A stretch of DNA of 64,000 nt from Lumbricus terrestris (Eukaryota; Annelida; Clitellata; Crassiclitellata; Lumbricidae), in the NCBI GenBank assembly GCA_949752735.1, contig OX457047.1, positions 3,314,782-3,378,781 on the forward strand. The letters run 5' to 3'. A program made the translations under genes and the position numbers. This document shows positions 35,005 to 46,424 of this stretch, piece after piece; position 1 is the first letter of the stretch, and each line of letters opens with the position of its first letter. The notes beneath the pieces were generated by a model, which saw only the letters and a list, made by a program, of their open reading frames with translations, was not told the origin of the DNA and did no database searches.

Positions 35005-35193
35005 CAGTGGCGGCGCCAGGATTTCAGTTTCGGGGGGGGGCTGAAGCCCGCGGGAAAATTGGACATTTCCACCCGCCAAAATAATTTCTGACGACCTTTT
35101 TTTCTAGTCAACACCCGAAATGTCCATTTTAAATGGGGGGCTGAGCCTCTTGTAGGGAGGGCTTAGCCCCCCAGCCCCCTAGCGCCGCCACTG
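35005..35193. mobile_element. Nested hAT-type MITE (CAGTGGCGGCGC family)
   Basis: TSD GTTTCAGT / GTCTCAGT (7 of 8). Same family as 44528-44671 and 45997-46315. Confidence 0.82.
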
Positions 35194-36239
35194 GTCTCAG
35201 TTTTGTTTAAATAATTGGAAACCGACTCGTTTTTCTTTTATTCTAACTTACGTCTCCTGTTTTTACGGCTTCGGTCACCCGATAACTTTTGACGCTTCAT
35301 GGAATCATAACTTTTCATAAGGTTTGATATCATTTAATTTTTAAAATCAAAAGATTCACACCAGACACAACGACTATAAATAACACAACAATTGATAGGG
35401 CCTACAATTCTTCAGTTGTTGGCGTATTCGGTCGAAAGATGTCACTATGTCAGTATTAGCCCATAGACATCGGGTCTATCATAGTCATAGACTACAGAGC
35501 ACAGAGCAAAGAATGCCGTTAAAATCGAATTTTATGAGTCGGTATAAAATTCATGTAGTCGTTGAAATTGAATTAAGCCTGCCTGAATTGGTGCAATGAA
35601 ATCAATAATTATTTTAAATTATTTCCAAAGTTTTCAGTTTAAAAGAATATAGTGTAAAAAATAAAAATCACCGGTGCCGCGGCGCCCCCCAAAGACTGCG
35701 GCGCCCTAGGCAACTGCCTACTTTGCCTATGCCTAAGGCCGGGCCTGCCCGACAAATACAATCTAAACCTATAAAATCAAGTTGTTACATTTTAATGAAC
35801 CAATTTTCTTCTTATCCACCTGACCGATTTTTCTCAATATTTACAAAAAATACTTTTTAGCATCACCGGGGAACACTATCGGGCTTCGCGATCCAAAAAT
35901 CTTACCGTTTCCCGAGATTGAAACATTTCATTTTCCATCCAATCCTAACGCTGTGTTTAAGACGCCATTTTATTTGCTTTCAACCATATTTTCAACAGAC
36001 ATTGAAACCATCGATGATATAATTATTGATGATTGAAACCAGTACATTAATGACGTCACCGCCGATTTTAAAATTATAGCGCTTTGTGCCGTTAATTAAT
36101 ATCTATACCGTATATGTATCACTAGCCTATTTAAAACGCAATAGTTTTCGCCGATCGGTTTTTAACGAACCAATAGATTTTTAACCTCATTTTTTTCGAC
36201 GAGGGCAGGTCTTTTGACACGCGGTTTCGCAAAAATGCT

Positions 36240-36496
36240 GACTATAATAGCGCAAACATGGATGGGTGTGAGCTGGGTTGGACCGAAAACCTAAATGTCA
36301 CGGGCAACGCTGGGCACTCAAAGTGGTTGGACCGGGTGGGGCCGATGGAAGAAGGCGAGGTGGGAATGGCGACCAGAGTGGGATCGGGTTGGGGCCGATG
36401 TAAGACGAGGTGAGAAGGGCGGCGTGGGAGCGGGGTCAGGGGTGGCTGAGAACTAAAAATCGAAATTTCCCGGGCAACGCCGGGTAGATCAGCTAG
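36240..36496 (+). mobile_element. Helitron 3' end
   Basis: Same family: hairpin CCCGGGCAACGCCGGG and CTAG at 36493-36496 followed by T. The body may extend upstream to about 35800. The 833-bp hAT element abuts it. Confidence 0.7.
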
Positions 36497-36498
36497 TA

Positions 36499-37331
36499 CA
36501 GTGGTTCTCAAACTTCTGCAGGCCACGGACCGGCAATAATTTTTTTCTGAAGCTCGCGGACCGCTATGCGTCGGGAACCGCTAACAAATGTCGAGCGCAA
36601 AAAGCGACCTATAATAATTATTAGGCCTACACCGTGACTATTATAAAGCTGTTTATAATAGGGGCTTTGTTTCAACAATTAATTCATATCCTACCAGCAC
36701 TTTATATATTTCTCAATTTGATTATAATTTAATTGCAAATTCAGAACTTAAACTAAAAGTTTAACTGATTCAGAATTTTCAGAATTTTCTTCGTTCCGAG
36801 TGTTTGAGCGGTAGGCTACGTGCTCTTCTGTAAAAAAAATCTGCCAGATAGGCTTGTTTGTGTTTGCCAATCTTTAAAATGCTTCAAACACATTGTTTAT
36901 ATTTCAAATTTTATATTACGTTTGAAATTAATCTACATCTAAAATGCTTGATCAGCGTTTACTTGATTATCACTCACCATATGGATTAACAGAAATAAGC
37001 AAGAAACCATATAGCGCTGTGACGAATAGAAGCTGACTGCAGTAATAGACATAGTAAAGGCTGACTGCAGTTATAGACGTAGTAAATTCAGAATGAATTT
37101 GGATTTTTGAATTCGCTAACTGGAATAATGTAAAGTGTGCACAAAAAATATATAAAAAAAATTAAAAACTGGGACAGATATTTCGATACATTTCGGACAA
37201 CTATTTGAATAATTTCACAATTTCACATAAAATAGCCTAATTACAATTTATTTTAACTCGGCTCCACGGACCGGCGTTCAGTACTCCGCGGACCGGTGCC
37301 GGTCCGCGGACCACCACTTTGAGAACCACTG
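36499..37331. mobile_element. hAT (Charlie-like) 833-bp element, copy 1, TSD AGCTAGTA
   Basis: CAGTGGTTCTCAAACTTC ... TTTGAGAACCACTG with perfect TSD. The interior is non-coding and AT-rich. Reading along both copies I find no difference from 39378-40210. Confidence 0.93.
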
Positions 37332-38263
37332 AGCTAGTAGACCTATAGATAACAGATATACCATATTATGAGGAATTTGCTGAAAGTTGGTAGATTCCGC
37401 AAAATCCAATTTTCCGAACATGTCCGTATATGCATTATATGGTGGTGGTATTTGAAGTTTAACCAAAGACCTTATAGTCTACGACTATAATATCTTTGGT
37501 TTAACGTCACTGTGTGATAACAAAGACCACTATATAGCGACGCCCTCCTCCCTTATTCCGGCATGGGACTGGCACTGGCAGAGTACAACCAGTGGCGGAG
37601 TTGTGTGCACATACCTATAGGCCTAATTAAGACCGGTCGAGTTTTTCCGGGGAGGGAATTTGTCACACATTCACATTTTTTCTGGGAAATGATGCATCTA
37701 TAATAATTATGCACTTATTCGTTATATAATTATTATTTCAACGTAAAGAATTAAAGACTGTGCCTTGCCAATGTGATTTACGCCATATAATAATTATGTC
37801 ATAATGTATACGAACGGTGAGAAATTTTCAACATGATTAGACACCTTCTTTACGGTAGATATGCGTCCGATAACTACACGCAGACTACACGCATGGCATC
37901 TGTTACCGAATGTCGTGTCGTGATGCTAAAAATTGGAACGCTTAGTTTTGTTATTAATATAATATAGAATATAAATTTCTGTGGTCGTCGCGCTTATTGT
38001 ATTGAACCTGTAAGCGCCTATATTATCTGTATGAGCATTATGTGGGCATAACCAGCGGACTCTGCAGTCCCTTCTGAGTTCTCTTTTGGTGCCAAGAGTT
38101 TTCGTGTTTACTTTGATGTGATGCTATATCTTGCTTGCTTATTATTGGCTCAATTAAAAAAATTGATTGACTGATTGATTGATTTAAATGAAAGTTTGTA
38201 CGTATTATAATAGCGTATACGACTGTGATGGGGCCATGCTATTTTATTTATGCGATGTATATT

Positions 38264-38326
<63 letters not shown>

Positions 38327-38552
38327 GTCACAGTCGGTTGGAAAACAAGACGGTGAGGGAGAGGATTGGCCATCCGCCCTCAAATGTCGAGAGCATATAG
38401 AAAAATAAAGTCGTTGGCACTTCGTATACCCATGCATGGCTACATTATAACCTCGCGGCTATATAGCTTAGGCCTTAAGACTCAAAGAATTCCTCTTAAT
38501 TATTCTTTCATTTTGTTATGCTACCGGCCTAGGCCTTCTATATGTATATGCT
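37332..38552. other. Repeat fragments, no gene seen
   Basis: Hairpin at 37461-37501, GGGACTGGCACTGGCAGAG (about 37566-37590) shared with about 14968-14998, (GATT)n at about 38160, (AT)n at 38267-38323. Confidence 0.45.
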
Positions 38553-38735
38553 CAAGGCTTAAAGTGTGGTTGGACGGTCATGGACGGCGTCCATGCACTT
38601 AATTTAAAGTATGAACGCCGTCCTGCCACTTATTGGCCAGCACAGTCTGAAAAGGCGAGTGGCGTCCATGCATGGGCACTTCTTTTACAAAGGTAAGGGC
38701 ATCCAGGCACTTATTTTTCCACACTTTAAGCACTG
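38553..38735. mobile_element. hAT-type MITE (GGCTTAAAGTGTG family)
   Basis: CAAGGCTTAAAGTGTGG ... CACACTTTAAGCACTG. A TATATGCT-like duplication flanks it, offset by two bases. Relative at 48743-48888. Confidence 0.7.
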
Positions 38736-39329
38736 TATATATGCTGCGTTACTTTGAGCTATAAATTAATATCGTACCTTGGTCAAATCAGCCTGTCAAG
38801 ACCGATGAGAGAACTTCCGGCCCCCTATATTATAGACCTATAAAGGCAGAGAGCAGCCACGGGTCCTGAACTATCTTAAGGCTTGAGGCTAAGAGAAAAA
38901 CACTTGTTGGGAAACAAATTTAAGTAATAATAAATGTGCAGGTAAAACCTACGATTTCATATTTATAGGTTATATACAACCTTATTCAGTTGTTTATTTG
39001 AAGCTTAAACCGATTTGTCATTACAGTTTTTTCGATATAATAACACTATGTAACACGATTTTTGTTCCTGGGCAATGAGTGTCATTTCCTGGTTATTTGT
39101 GCCTCAAAAGTAAAGGAAATGGTTGTTATTCTGTTTAAACTTTGCTTTTGTGGACTGGAGAATGGTATTTAAAAGAAAAAACCTATTTCCACAACAAACG
39201 AGCGAATTTGTTTGTTTTTGTTCACGTAAAGGCAGAATAAAACTATATAGGTCACAAGAAAACACAAAATGACTCTAAAGCAACATGCATCAATACTAGA
39301 ATGATAAAAATTGGCCACCCGAAATTTAG

Positions 39330-41620
39330 AACTGCGTAGTTTTTCGAGATTTACAGTCATAATTATATACTGTAAATCAGTGGTTCTCAAACTTCTGCAG
39401 GCCACGGACCGGCAATAATTTTTTTCTGAAGCTCGCGGACCGCTATGCGTCGGGAACCGCTAACAAATGTCGAGCGCAAAAAGCGACCTATAATAATTAT
39501 TAGGCCTACACCGTGACTATTATAAAGCTGTTTATAATAGGGGCTTTGTTTCAACAATTAATTCATATCCTACCAGCACTTTATATATTTCTCAATTTGA
39601 TTATAATTTAATTGCAAATTCAGAACTTAAACTAAAAGTTTAACTGATTCAGAATTTTCAGAATTTTCTTCGTTCCGAGTGTTTGAGCGGTAGGCTACGT
39701 GCTCTTCTGTAAAAAAAATCTGCCAGATAGGCTTGTTTGTGTTTGCCAATCTTTAAAATGCTTCAAACACATTGTTTATATTTCAAATTTTATATTACGT
39801 TTGAAATTAATCTACATCTAAAATGCTTGATCAGCGTTTACTTGATTATCACTCACCATATGGATTAACAGAAATAAGCAAGAAACCATATAGCGCTGTG
39901 ACGAATAGAAGCTGACTGCAGTAATAGACATAGTAAAGGCTGACTGCAGTTATAGACGTAGTAAATTCAGAATGAATTTGGATTTTTGAATTCGCTAACT
40001 GGAATAATGTAAAGTGTGCACAAAAAATATATAAAAAAAATTAAAAACTGGGACAGATATTTCGATACATTTCGGACAACTATTTGAATAATTTCACAAT
40101 TTCACATAAAATAGCCTAATTACAATTTATTTTAACTCGGCTCCACGGACCGGCGTTCAGTACTCCGCGGACCGGTGCCGGTCCGCGGACCACCACTTTG
40201 AGAACCACTGCTGTAAATCACTTTCACGAATCAGCCCCGAGATGTAGTCTCCCATCATGTTCTCATTGTACTGTCCTTGGTAGCAACGTTCAAAGTCTAG
40301 TATATCCTGGTGGAAACGCTCACCTTGCTCCTCCGAGTATGCTCCTATGTTCTCCTTGAAGTTATCGAGGTGAGCATCAAGGATATGAACTTTCAGGGAC
40401 ATCCTGCATTCTTCATTATAATCTCAACCAGCTCTACATAGTTTTCGGCATTGTTATTGCCAGGAAGCCTCCAACCAACGCTACAAAGCTATTCCAAGCC
40501 GCTTTCTCAGTCCTAGAAAGCATCTTGGAGAAATCCTTACACTCCATGATTCTCTTTATCTGTGGACCGACGAATACACCAGCTTTGACCTTTGCCTCAG
40601 ACAGTTTAGGAAAGAAACCTTGAAGGTATTTGAAAGCTTCCGATTCCTTATCCAGAGCCGTGACATACGGTGACAAATTGTTTCATAGAGCCCAATTTAA
40701 TAAGCAGTGGTGGCATCAGCACTTTCCGAGGATCCATCAGTGGCTCCCACTTGACATTTTTGCTACCCACATTGAACTCGGTCCGCTGGGGCCAGTCCCG
40801 CTTGTGGTAGTGCGCCTTTTGTCTCAGCTGTCCCAAAGGCAAAGGTAGCAAGGAAACTTTGTCCGAACCCTTGCAGACCCATCAGGAATGATACCATTTT
40901 GAAGTCCCCTATGACATCCCAGCCGTACTCATCGAACTTCAAGGTGGCTAACAAGGTTTTCACGCTGTTGTAAGCTTAATCCTCTTTGTAGTGTACCGAG
41001 TGAGCCAGAGGAAGAGACAGATACTTGTTCCCATTTGGAGTAGCACGCTTTGAGGGTCCCAGATGAACTGTCAATGAAGAGACGCCACCCGTTCGAGTTG
41101 CAGTCGATTCCAATTTCTTGAAAAAGATCGGTCACGTTGTGACAGAAGCAGAGTCCATCTTGACTGGTAAAAAAGCTTGAAAATGCTTGATGACGCTTCC
41201 TCTGATCTGCGATTTGAACACTGTCATCCAACAGGTCCCACTGCTTTAGTCTAGACGTCAAAAGTTCTGCTTTGGACTTGGTGAGTGATCTCTGATCAAG
41301 TCGTTGAGGTTTTTTTGGTTTGGATAATACGGATTTTTGTCATGAGCCAGAAAATTATAGTCTGGATCTAAAACGTCTTCATCGCTGTCTGACTCTGATA
41401 TACTTTGTTCTTCCGAACGCGACTGATTTCTATCCGGAACAGTGGGTACCGGAAGCTCAGAACTGTGTGGCACAGGGGCCATGGATGATGAAAGGTCGGG
41501 ATATATGATAGGAGTTGCATTCTTTTCAGTCTGACGTTTGGAAGGATCCACCATGCAGAAGTAGCAATTGCTTGGTTGTTCAGTGGGTTCTCGCCAGATT
41601 CTTGGTGTTGCAAACTTCAT
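39330..41620 (-). pseudogene. Uncharacterised transposon protein, multiply frameshifted
   Basis: Minus-strand pieces in different frames read in order: MKFATPRIWREP ... CYFCMVDPSK (41620-41258); LKQWDLLDDS ... WRLFIDSSSGTLKACY (to 40929); a GDFKMVSFLMGLQG and HYHKRDWPQRTEF region; KLSEAKVKAGVFVGPQIKRI; HILDAHLDNFKENIGAYSEE, GERFHQDILDFERCYQGQYN, ending GLIRESDLQ. At least four frameshifts. I believe relatives are annotated as intronless hypothetical proteins in several invertebrates, but cannot confirm this. A Cys pair and conserved Asp in WRLFID and GDF could belong to a transposase-type fold; this is conjecture. The last codons resume beyond the inserted hAT at about 39330-39377. Confidence 0.7.
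39378..40210. mobile_element. hAT (Charlie-like) 833-bp element, copy 2, TSD CTGTAAAT
   Basis: Same length, orientation and sequence as copy 1; perfect TSD at 39370-39377 and 40211-40218. It splits the C-terminal coding part of the pseudogene inside the CACTA-ended element. Confidence 0.93.
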
Positions 41621-41768
41621 GGCTCTCTTTTTCCCTCCATTTTGTGTTGTAGCCTACCATCCTCCGCAAGAAGGTACAGACATAGGCCTAGCACAATGCG
41701 TCAGCTGGATACTTGCAGCCTCTTGATGCCATAGTATGTATCCTGTAGACACAGCATAGGCTGTAGAG

Positions 41769-41803
41769 TGTAGACACAACTCATATTATGAGTTGTGTCT
41801 ACA
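41769..41803. repeat. Perfect 16-bp palindrome with 3-nt loop
   Basis: TGTAGACACAACTCAT, ATT, then the exact complement. It lies between the pseudogene start and the right end of the CACTA-ended element. Confidence 0.93.
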
Positions 41804-42150
41804 GGCCATGCATGCGCCTAGTCAGACGTACAGCTAAACTGAAGTGCATGGAGGGCTCAAGGCATCTTTATTTATATTACTATCTGCAGCTATTTATAGG
41901 TGTGGAAGGGTCTAGCACATTCTAGAATATTCTCGAAAGTTCAAAAGCTGTACAGCTACTCAGAGTTAACACATGAATTTCAATGTACCGAAGAAGCAGT
42001 TGCATTTCAGAATAATCAATATCCTGGCCTGAAAAGCAAAGTCTGTGGGGTATAATGGCCATTTTCTATACTTTTGAGGCAGAAGCAATTAGGAAATAAC
42101 TTTCAATACCCAGGAACAAACAAAAAGTAACATTTTGTTACGTAGTGTAA

Positions 42151-42624
42151 TTTTAAACAATTCTCTGCAATAGGCCTATTATTTGCAAGAAGGCACAACG
42201 TATCAGCTCTGTATACATAATTGACCAACCCGGGCTCCTAAAAGTCTCCGGGCTCACGGGCATTTGCCTCTGACCCATCTCGGTGGCCCTGCATTCTCTC
42301 AAAGTAGCCTAGCGTCACACGAACTGCAAGATGGCTATTTATAAAAGATCAACGATCTTTTTAATCGAAAGATGCTGCTCTCTGTTTCACGTCTCGATTC
42401 CCTTTCTTCTGAAGCGGGGTAGGCCTACTGCAGCAGGAATAACAAACGAGTGTCGGCATCGTATTGGCTGATCTAGAACAGATGCACTAATGCGGAAAGT
42501 TGCATTTCACGCACCAATGACCAATTCCATTTCTTCAGCTGCACGCGGCGCATTGTGCGGATTTAAAACCGAAAAGTATGCGCAGAAAAATGACACAATT
42601 TTGAATTTGGGCGCTGGCAGATAG
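42151..42624. other. No gene seen; degenerate hAT end
   Basis: A CCCGGGCTCC ... GGTGGCCCTG stretch (about 42230-42292) resembles, inverted, the sequence at 26260-26335. Confidence 0.3.
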
Positions 42625-43039
42625 CAGGGCTTTTTTAAACGTGCAGCTGTACACAAAATGTGCAGTTCTAACTAGATTTGTGCTCAGGGGCGCAACCAGA
42701 AAATTTTCCTGGGGGGTGCTCATAATTATTATTGTAAGTGCCGAAGGTGCGAAGCAGCGAGTGCCAAAGACTGAAAGATCCCTACCCCCCCTACCCACAA
42801 AAAACTCATTGGATTTGGAAAAATTGTGTGGGTCACCTTTTTAGCCCTGGGGGTGCTCAAGCACCCCCCAGCACCCCCCTGGTTGCGCCACTGTTTGTGC
42901 TGTTGTATAAGCACTTCTATCACAAGTTCTGTGCAGTTAAAACTAGCAAAAAAGGTTCGAATGGAAGTAATTTACCATGGAAGATGGGAAAGGAAAGAAG
43001 GAGTTGCGCAGTTCTAAAAATTCCTTAAAAACAGCCCTG
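42625..43039. mobile_element. hAT-like repeat (unit-head family) with a nested MITE
   Basis: CAGGGCTTTTTTAAACGTGC ... TTAAAAACAGCCCTG; flanks GCAGATAG and ACAGAGAG match at 6 of 8. Interrupted by 42685-42893. Confidence 0.65.
42685..42893. mobile_element. hAT-type MITE, TSD TTTGTGCT
   Basis: 209 bp, CAGGGGCGCAACCAG ... CTGGTTGCGCCACTG, perfect TSDs 42677-42684 and 42894-42901. It consists of only the two end regions of the 2.23-kb element at 3370-5600, in reverse orientation. Confidence 0.9.
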
Positions 43040-43182
43040 ACAGAGAGGGGAGCAGAGGCCACAAGTAGACCTAGACCTATGCACGGTACAGTATACACAC
43101 CCCCATGTGGATGTAAAAACAAATATTGATAATCTGCTGTTGTCATTTTGCTCATTACTTTGCCATAATTATTATCATTATT

Positions 43183-43565
<383 letters not shown>

Positions 43566-43588
43566 GCCTACTACTACTAGGCCCTACT

Positions 43589-43590
43589 AC

Positions 43591-43633
<43 letters not shown>

Positions 43634-43741
43634 GTTATTATTATTATCAATATTATTATTATTATTATTATTATTATTATGAACATTTATTCAAGAAAAA
43701 GTTTTTTGTCCATTACATTCGAACCACCCTAATGTCTAGGC

Positions 43742-43807
<66 letters not shown>

Positions 43808-43808
43808 C
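43589..43808 (+). repeat. (TTA)n arrays
   Basis: Two blocks, 43589-43680 and 43743-43808. Confidence 0.95.
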
Positions 43809-44204
43809 CATGGAGTATAATAGAGTAAATATACACTAACATCGTTAAACACGAGCTATAATACTAGGCCTATATCTGTCGCGACGTCGACCGTCTATGT
43901 TGCCGTTTAATTCTGTTTGATAATTATATAATTAGACACCTTTAAAGCGGTATGCAACTGCCGATATATTCATTTTCCTTTGATTGATGGATGAATTCCA
44001 AAGACTCTTAGCCTAAGTCAAACGGATTTTGAAAACTAATAATTTTTACTATTTTTATAGTAGGCCCTAACTAGTAATTACAAAAACAATAAAATTGTTG
44101 GAGATTACACCGAAAACAATAGGAAAGATCCTATTAAAAATACGGATGAGATTACATTCAAAACATAGGCCGCAATTGGATAAAAAAATTGGTGAGATCG
44201 CATT

Positions 44205-44400
44205 CAAAATATTGCCATGGTCAAGATTACATTCAAAATATTAGCCTACCATGGTCAAGATTACATTAAAAATATTGCCATGGTCAAGATTACATTAAAA
44301 ATATTGCCATGGTCAAGATTACATTCAAAATATTGCCATGGTCAAGATTACATTCAAAATATTGCCATGGTCAAGATTACATTCAAAATATTGGTGGAGA
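44205..44400 (+). repeat. 29-bp minisatellite
   Basis: Six or more units of CCATGGTCAAGATTACATTC plus AAAATATTG; decayed units extend from about 44095 to 44450. Confidence 0.9.
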
Positions 44401-44527
44401 TGGCATTCAAATATTGGGGAAGATTATATTCAAAATATCGAGAATATCATATAGGAGAGGCGCTAATGCCAAAATAGTTCATGTCGTATGCTACTATGCC
44501 ATGTAGGAACATAAAAAAATATTGGGG

Positions 44528-44671
44528 CAGTGGCGGCGCTAGGGGGGGCTGGAGGGGGCTAAGCCCCCCCTAAAAAAGGCCATCCATTTTTTCTCCCATG
44601 TAAAAATTAAAAAAATTGACGATTTACCCCCTTTAGCCCCCCCCAAAACTGAAATCCTGGCGCCGCCACTG
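44528..44671. mobile_element. hAT-type MITE (CAGTGGCGGCGC family), TSD TATTGGGG
   Basis: 144 bp with perfect 8-bp TSDs at 44520-44527 and 44672-44679. Ends CAGTGGCGGCGCTAGG and CCTGGCGCCGCCACTG. Confidence 0.93.
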
Positions 44672-44844
44672 TATTGGGGAGGCACCATTACAAACGTCGA
44701 GGAAACTTAGTAAAGAATTTAGAATATTAATATTATGGATAATCAAAATCTAATCTCCAAACTACTAAAGCGCCACTCGAAAGCCAGGCGCGGGGCACCA
44801 GCTTATTCACGAGCGCTAAATTGAGTCAAAAGGAGTGTCCTGAT

Positions 44845-45165
44845 CAGGGGCGGATACAGGAATTTTCGAAGTGGGCCAAAATTTTGAGATTTTTTTTAGT
44901 CATTTGGCCGAAATGTATTGAAAATATACAATTTTCACTGCCAGAAATAAATGATGGCCTTTTAAAAAGTCGTTTAGTCGAAATATGAAAAAATACAATT
45001 TTTAAGCCAATGCTAAAATAGTTGATGTCGTCGTAGGCTACTTTCTCTCTCACCTTTTCACGCTGTGTTGATTGAAAGTCTGTTGAAATCTAATGATGGG
45101 GGCACATCCTGTGCACATTTCTTATTGGGGGCCATGACCGGATTGGCCCCCTGAATCCGCCACTG
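44845..45165. mobile_element. hAT-type MITE (CAGGGGCGGATAC family)
   Basis: 321 bp, CAGGGGCGGATACAGG ... CCTGAATCCGCCACTG; TSD GTCCTGAT / GTCCTGGT. Related to 47302-48036. Confidence 0.88.
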
Positions 45166-45996
45166 GTCCTGGTTGCCATAGGATCAGAGGGGCGGAACAG
45201 ATATATTATACATGTATGCTAAGGCGGGTGTCGTCTGGGTAGGGAATTAGGAAGTGGAGGATCAGATGAGATAGGGTATACGAGTTCTCGAAGAAGTGTG
45301 ACTTCAATTTCGAATGAAAACCCCGATGTGTGATCGATATAGCGAAGTCGAGAAATTGGGGGAAAATGGGAAAATTATATCAACAAATATTGACTGAATC
45401 CCAATAAAAATTATGTGCCATTGGGTTGGTCGCTCATGGAATTATTCATAACCGCCGTATCTATTATTTTCAATGCAAACGTCCATCCATCAGGTGCTGC
45501 AAACGGATCGCTAAACGGTGTAATTGCTAGGTGTTAAACCCGTTGAAATCATTCGCAGACGGTGATATGACCGCACAGACAGAGGGTCAATTGCCTTTTT
45601 CCGTCGATGGGGAAAAATGGATGGGGTGGGGGGAGGATGGGGGTGGGGGAGGCGGGTCTGCCGCTGCTGTTCCCGGTTGCTAAGTGGGCATTTGTCGCCG
45701 TTGCATTGACCATCTGTCACGCCCAGCGATTTCCGCCGTCCGTTTCGCTTCGGTGATCGTCGACCGTCGGCGTGTCTCGCTTCGGTGAACACAAATCGGG
45801 CGTGGCGTTTGCAGGATTCCATCTTTGAGATGTATCGGGGTGTCAGTGTAGCGCCTCGAGTCGATCTTTCAAAGGCCAGGCTGTCTAGATGCTCTTATCT
45901 GCTTCAATCTTGAGAAGGATGCATCATTTTTTCGGATGCAAACAGGCCTAGTAAGAGTCATGAAGTGGGACGTTTCGGAGGGAGTGAACTTCTATT
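45166..45996. other. No gene recognised
   Basis: A GC-rich patch at 45590-45800 has a 103-codon minus-strand frame without recognisable domains. Confidence 0.35.
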
Positions 45997-46315
45997 CAGT
46001 GGCGGCGCTAGGGGGGGCTGAGGGGGCTAAGCCCCCCCTAGAAGAGGCTCAGCCCCCCCCCTAAAAAAGGGGCATCCGAATTTTTTTACAGCGAAATATT
46101 CACGATTTTTGGGCTGACGACTAAATAAAAAAAAATTAAAAAGTCGTGAGAAATTTTGGCGGCGAAAATGGAAAATTTTCATGAGATTCCGGTCGATGAT
46201 TAAAAAAAAAGGTCGTCAGAAATTTTAGCGGCGAAAATGGAAAATTTTCATGAGATTTCGGTCGAGGCTTCAGCCCCCCCCCCCCCCCGAAACTGAAATC
46301 CTGGCGCCGCCACTG
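45997..46315. mobile_element. hAT-type MITE (CAGTGGCGGCGC family), TSD CTTCTATT
   Basis: 319 bp with perfect TSDs 45989-45996 and 46316-46323. The interior contains duplicated GGCGGCGAAAATGGAAAATT blocks. Confidence 0.93.
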
Positions 46316-46424
46316 CTTCTATTATAGAAATTATAATATTTTAGAATAGCGGTCAATTTTTATCCATTATTTTATGAGGCGTCAGTCGTTTGCGCTGAAC
46401 ATATGGTCATGACTTTTTTAGTGC

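Larger units (their letters stand above)
34219..35747. mobile_element. hAT-type composite, TSD CCCGACAA
   Basis: CAGGGCCGGCCTTAGC ... CCTAAGGCCGGGCCTG, perfect 8-bp TSDs at 34211-34218 and 35748-35755. It contains two further insertions (34466-34771, 35005-35193) and an extra internal right end near 34868-34911 (GAGGCCAGCCCTG). Confidence 0.85.
39044..42147 (-). mobile_element. CACTA-ended DNA transposon carrying an uncharacterised gene, TSD TAA
   Basis: CACTATGTAACACG at the left and (reverse complement) CACTACGTAACAAA at the right, flanked by TAA (39041-39043, 42148-42150). Inverted homology extends about 130 bp inward (TTCCTGGGxAxTGA, TGCCTCAAAAGTA, TTTGCTTTT). The 3-bp duplication and CACTA ends fit the EnSpm/CACTA superfamily. 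It carries the pseudogene below and the 833-bp hAT copy 2. Confidence 0.75.

Noticed and set aside
45511..45822. 103-codon basic protein on the minus strand
   Set aside because: Local GC-rich patch in TE-rich DNA; no domain, no splice context, no homologous copy in the window.
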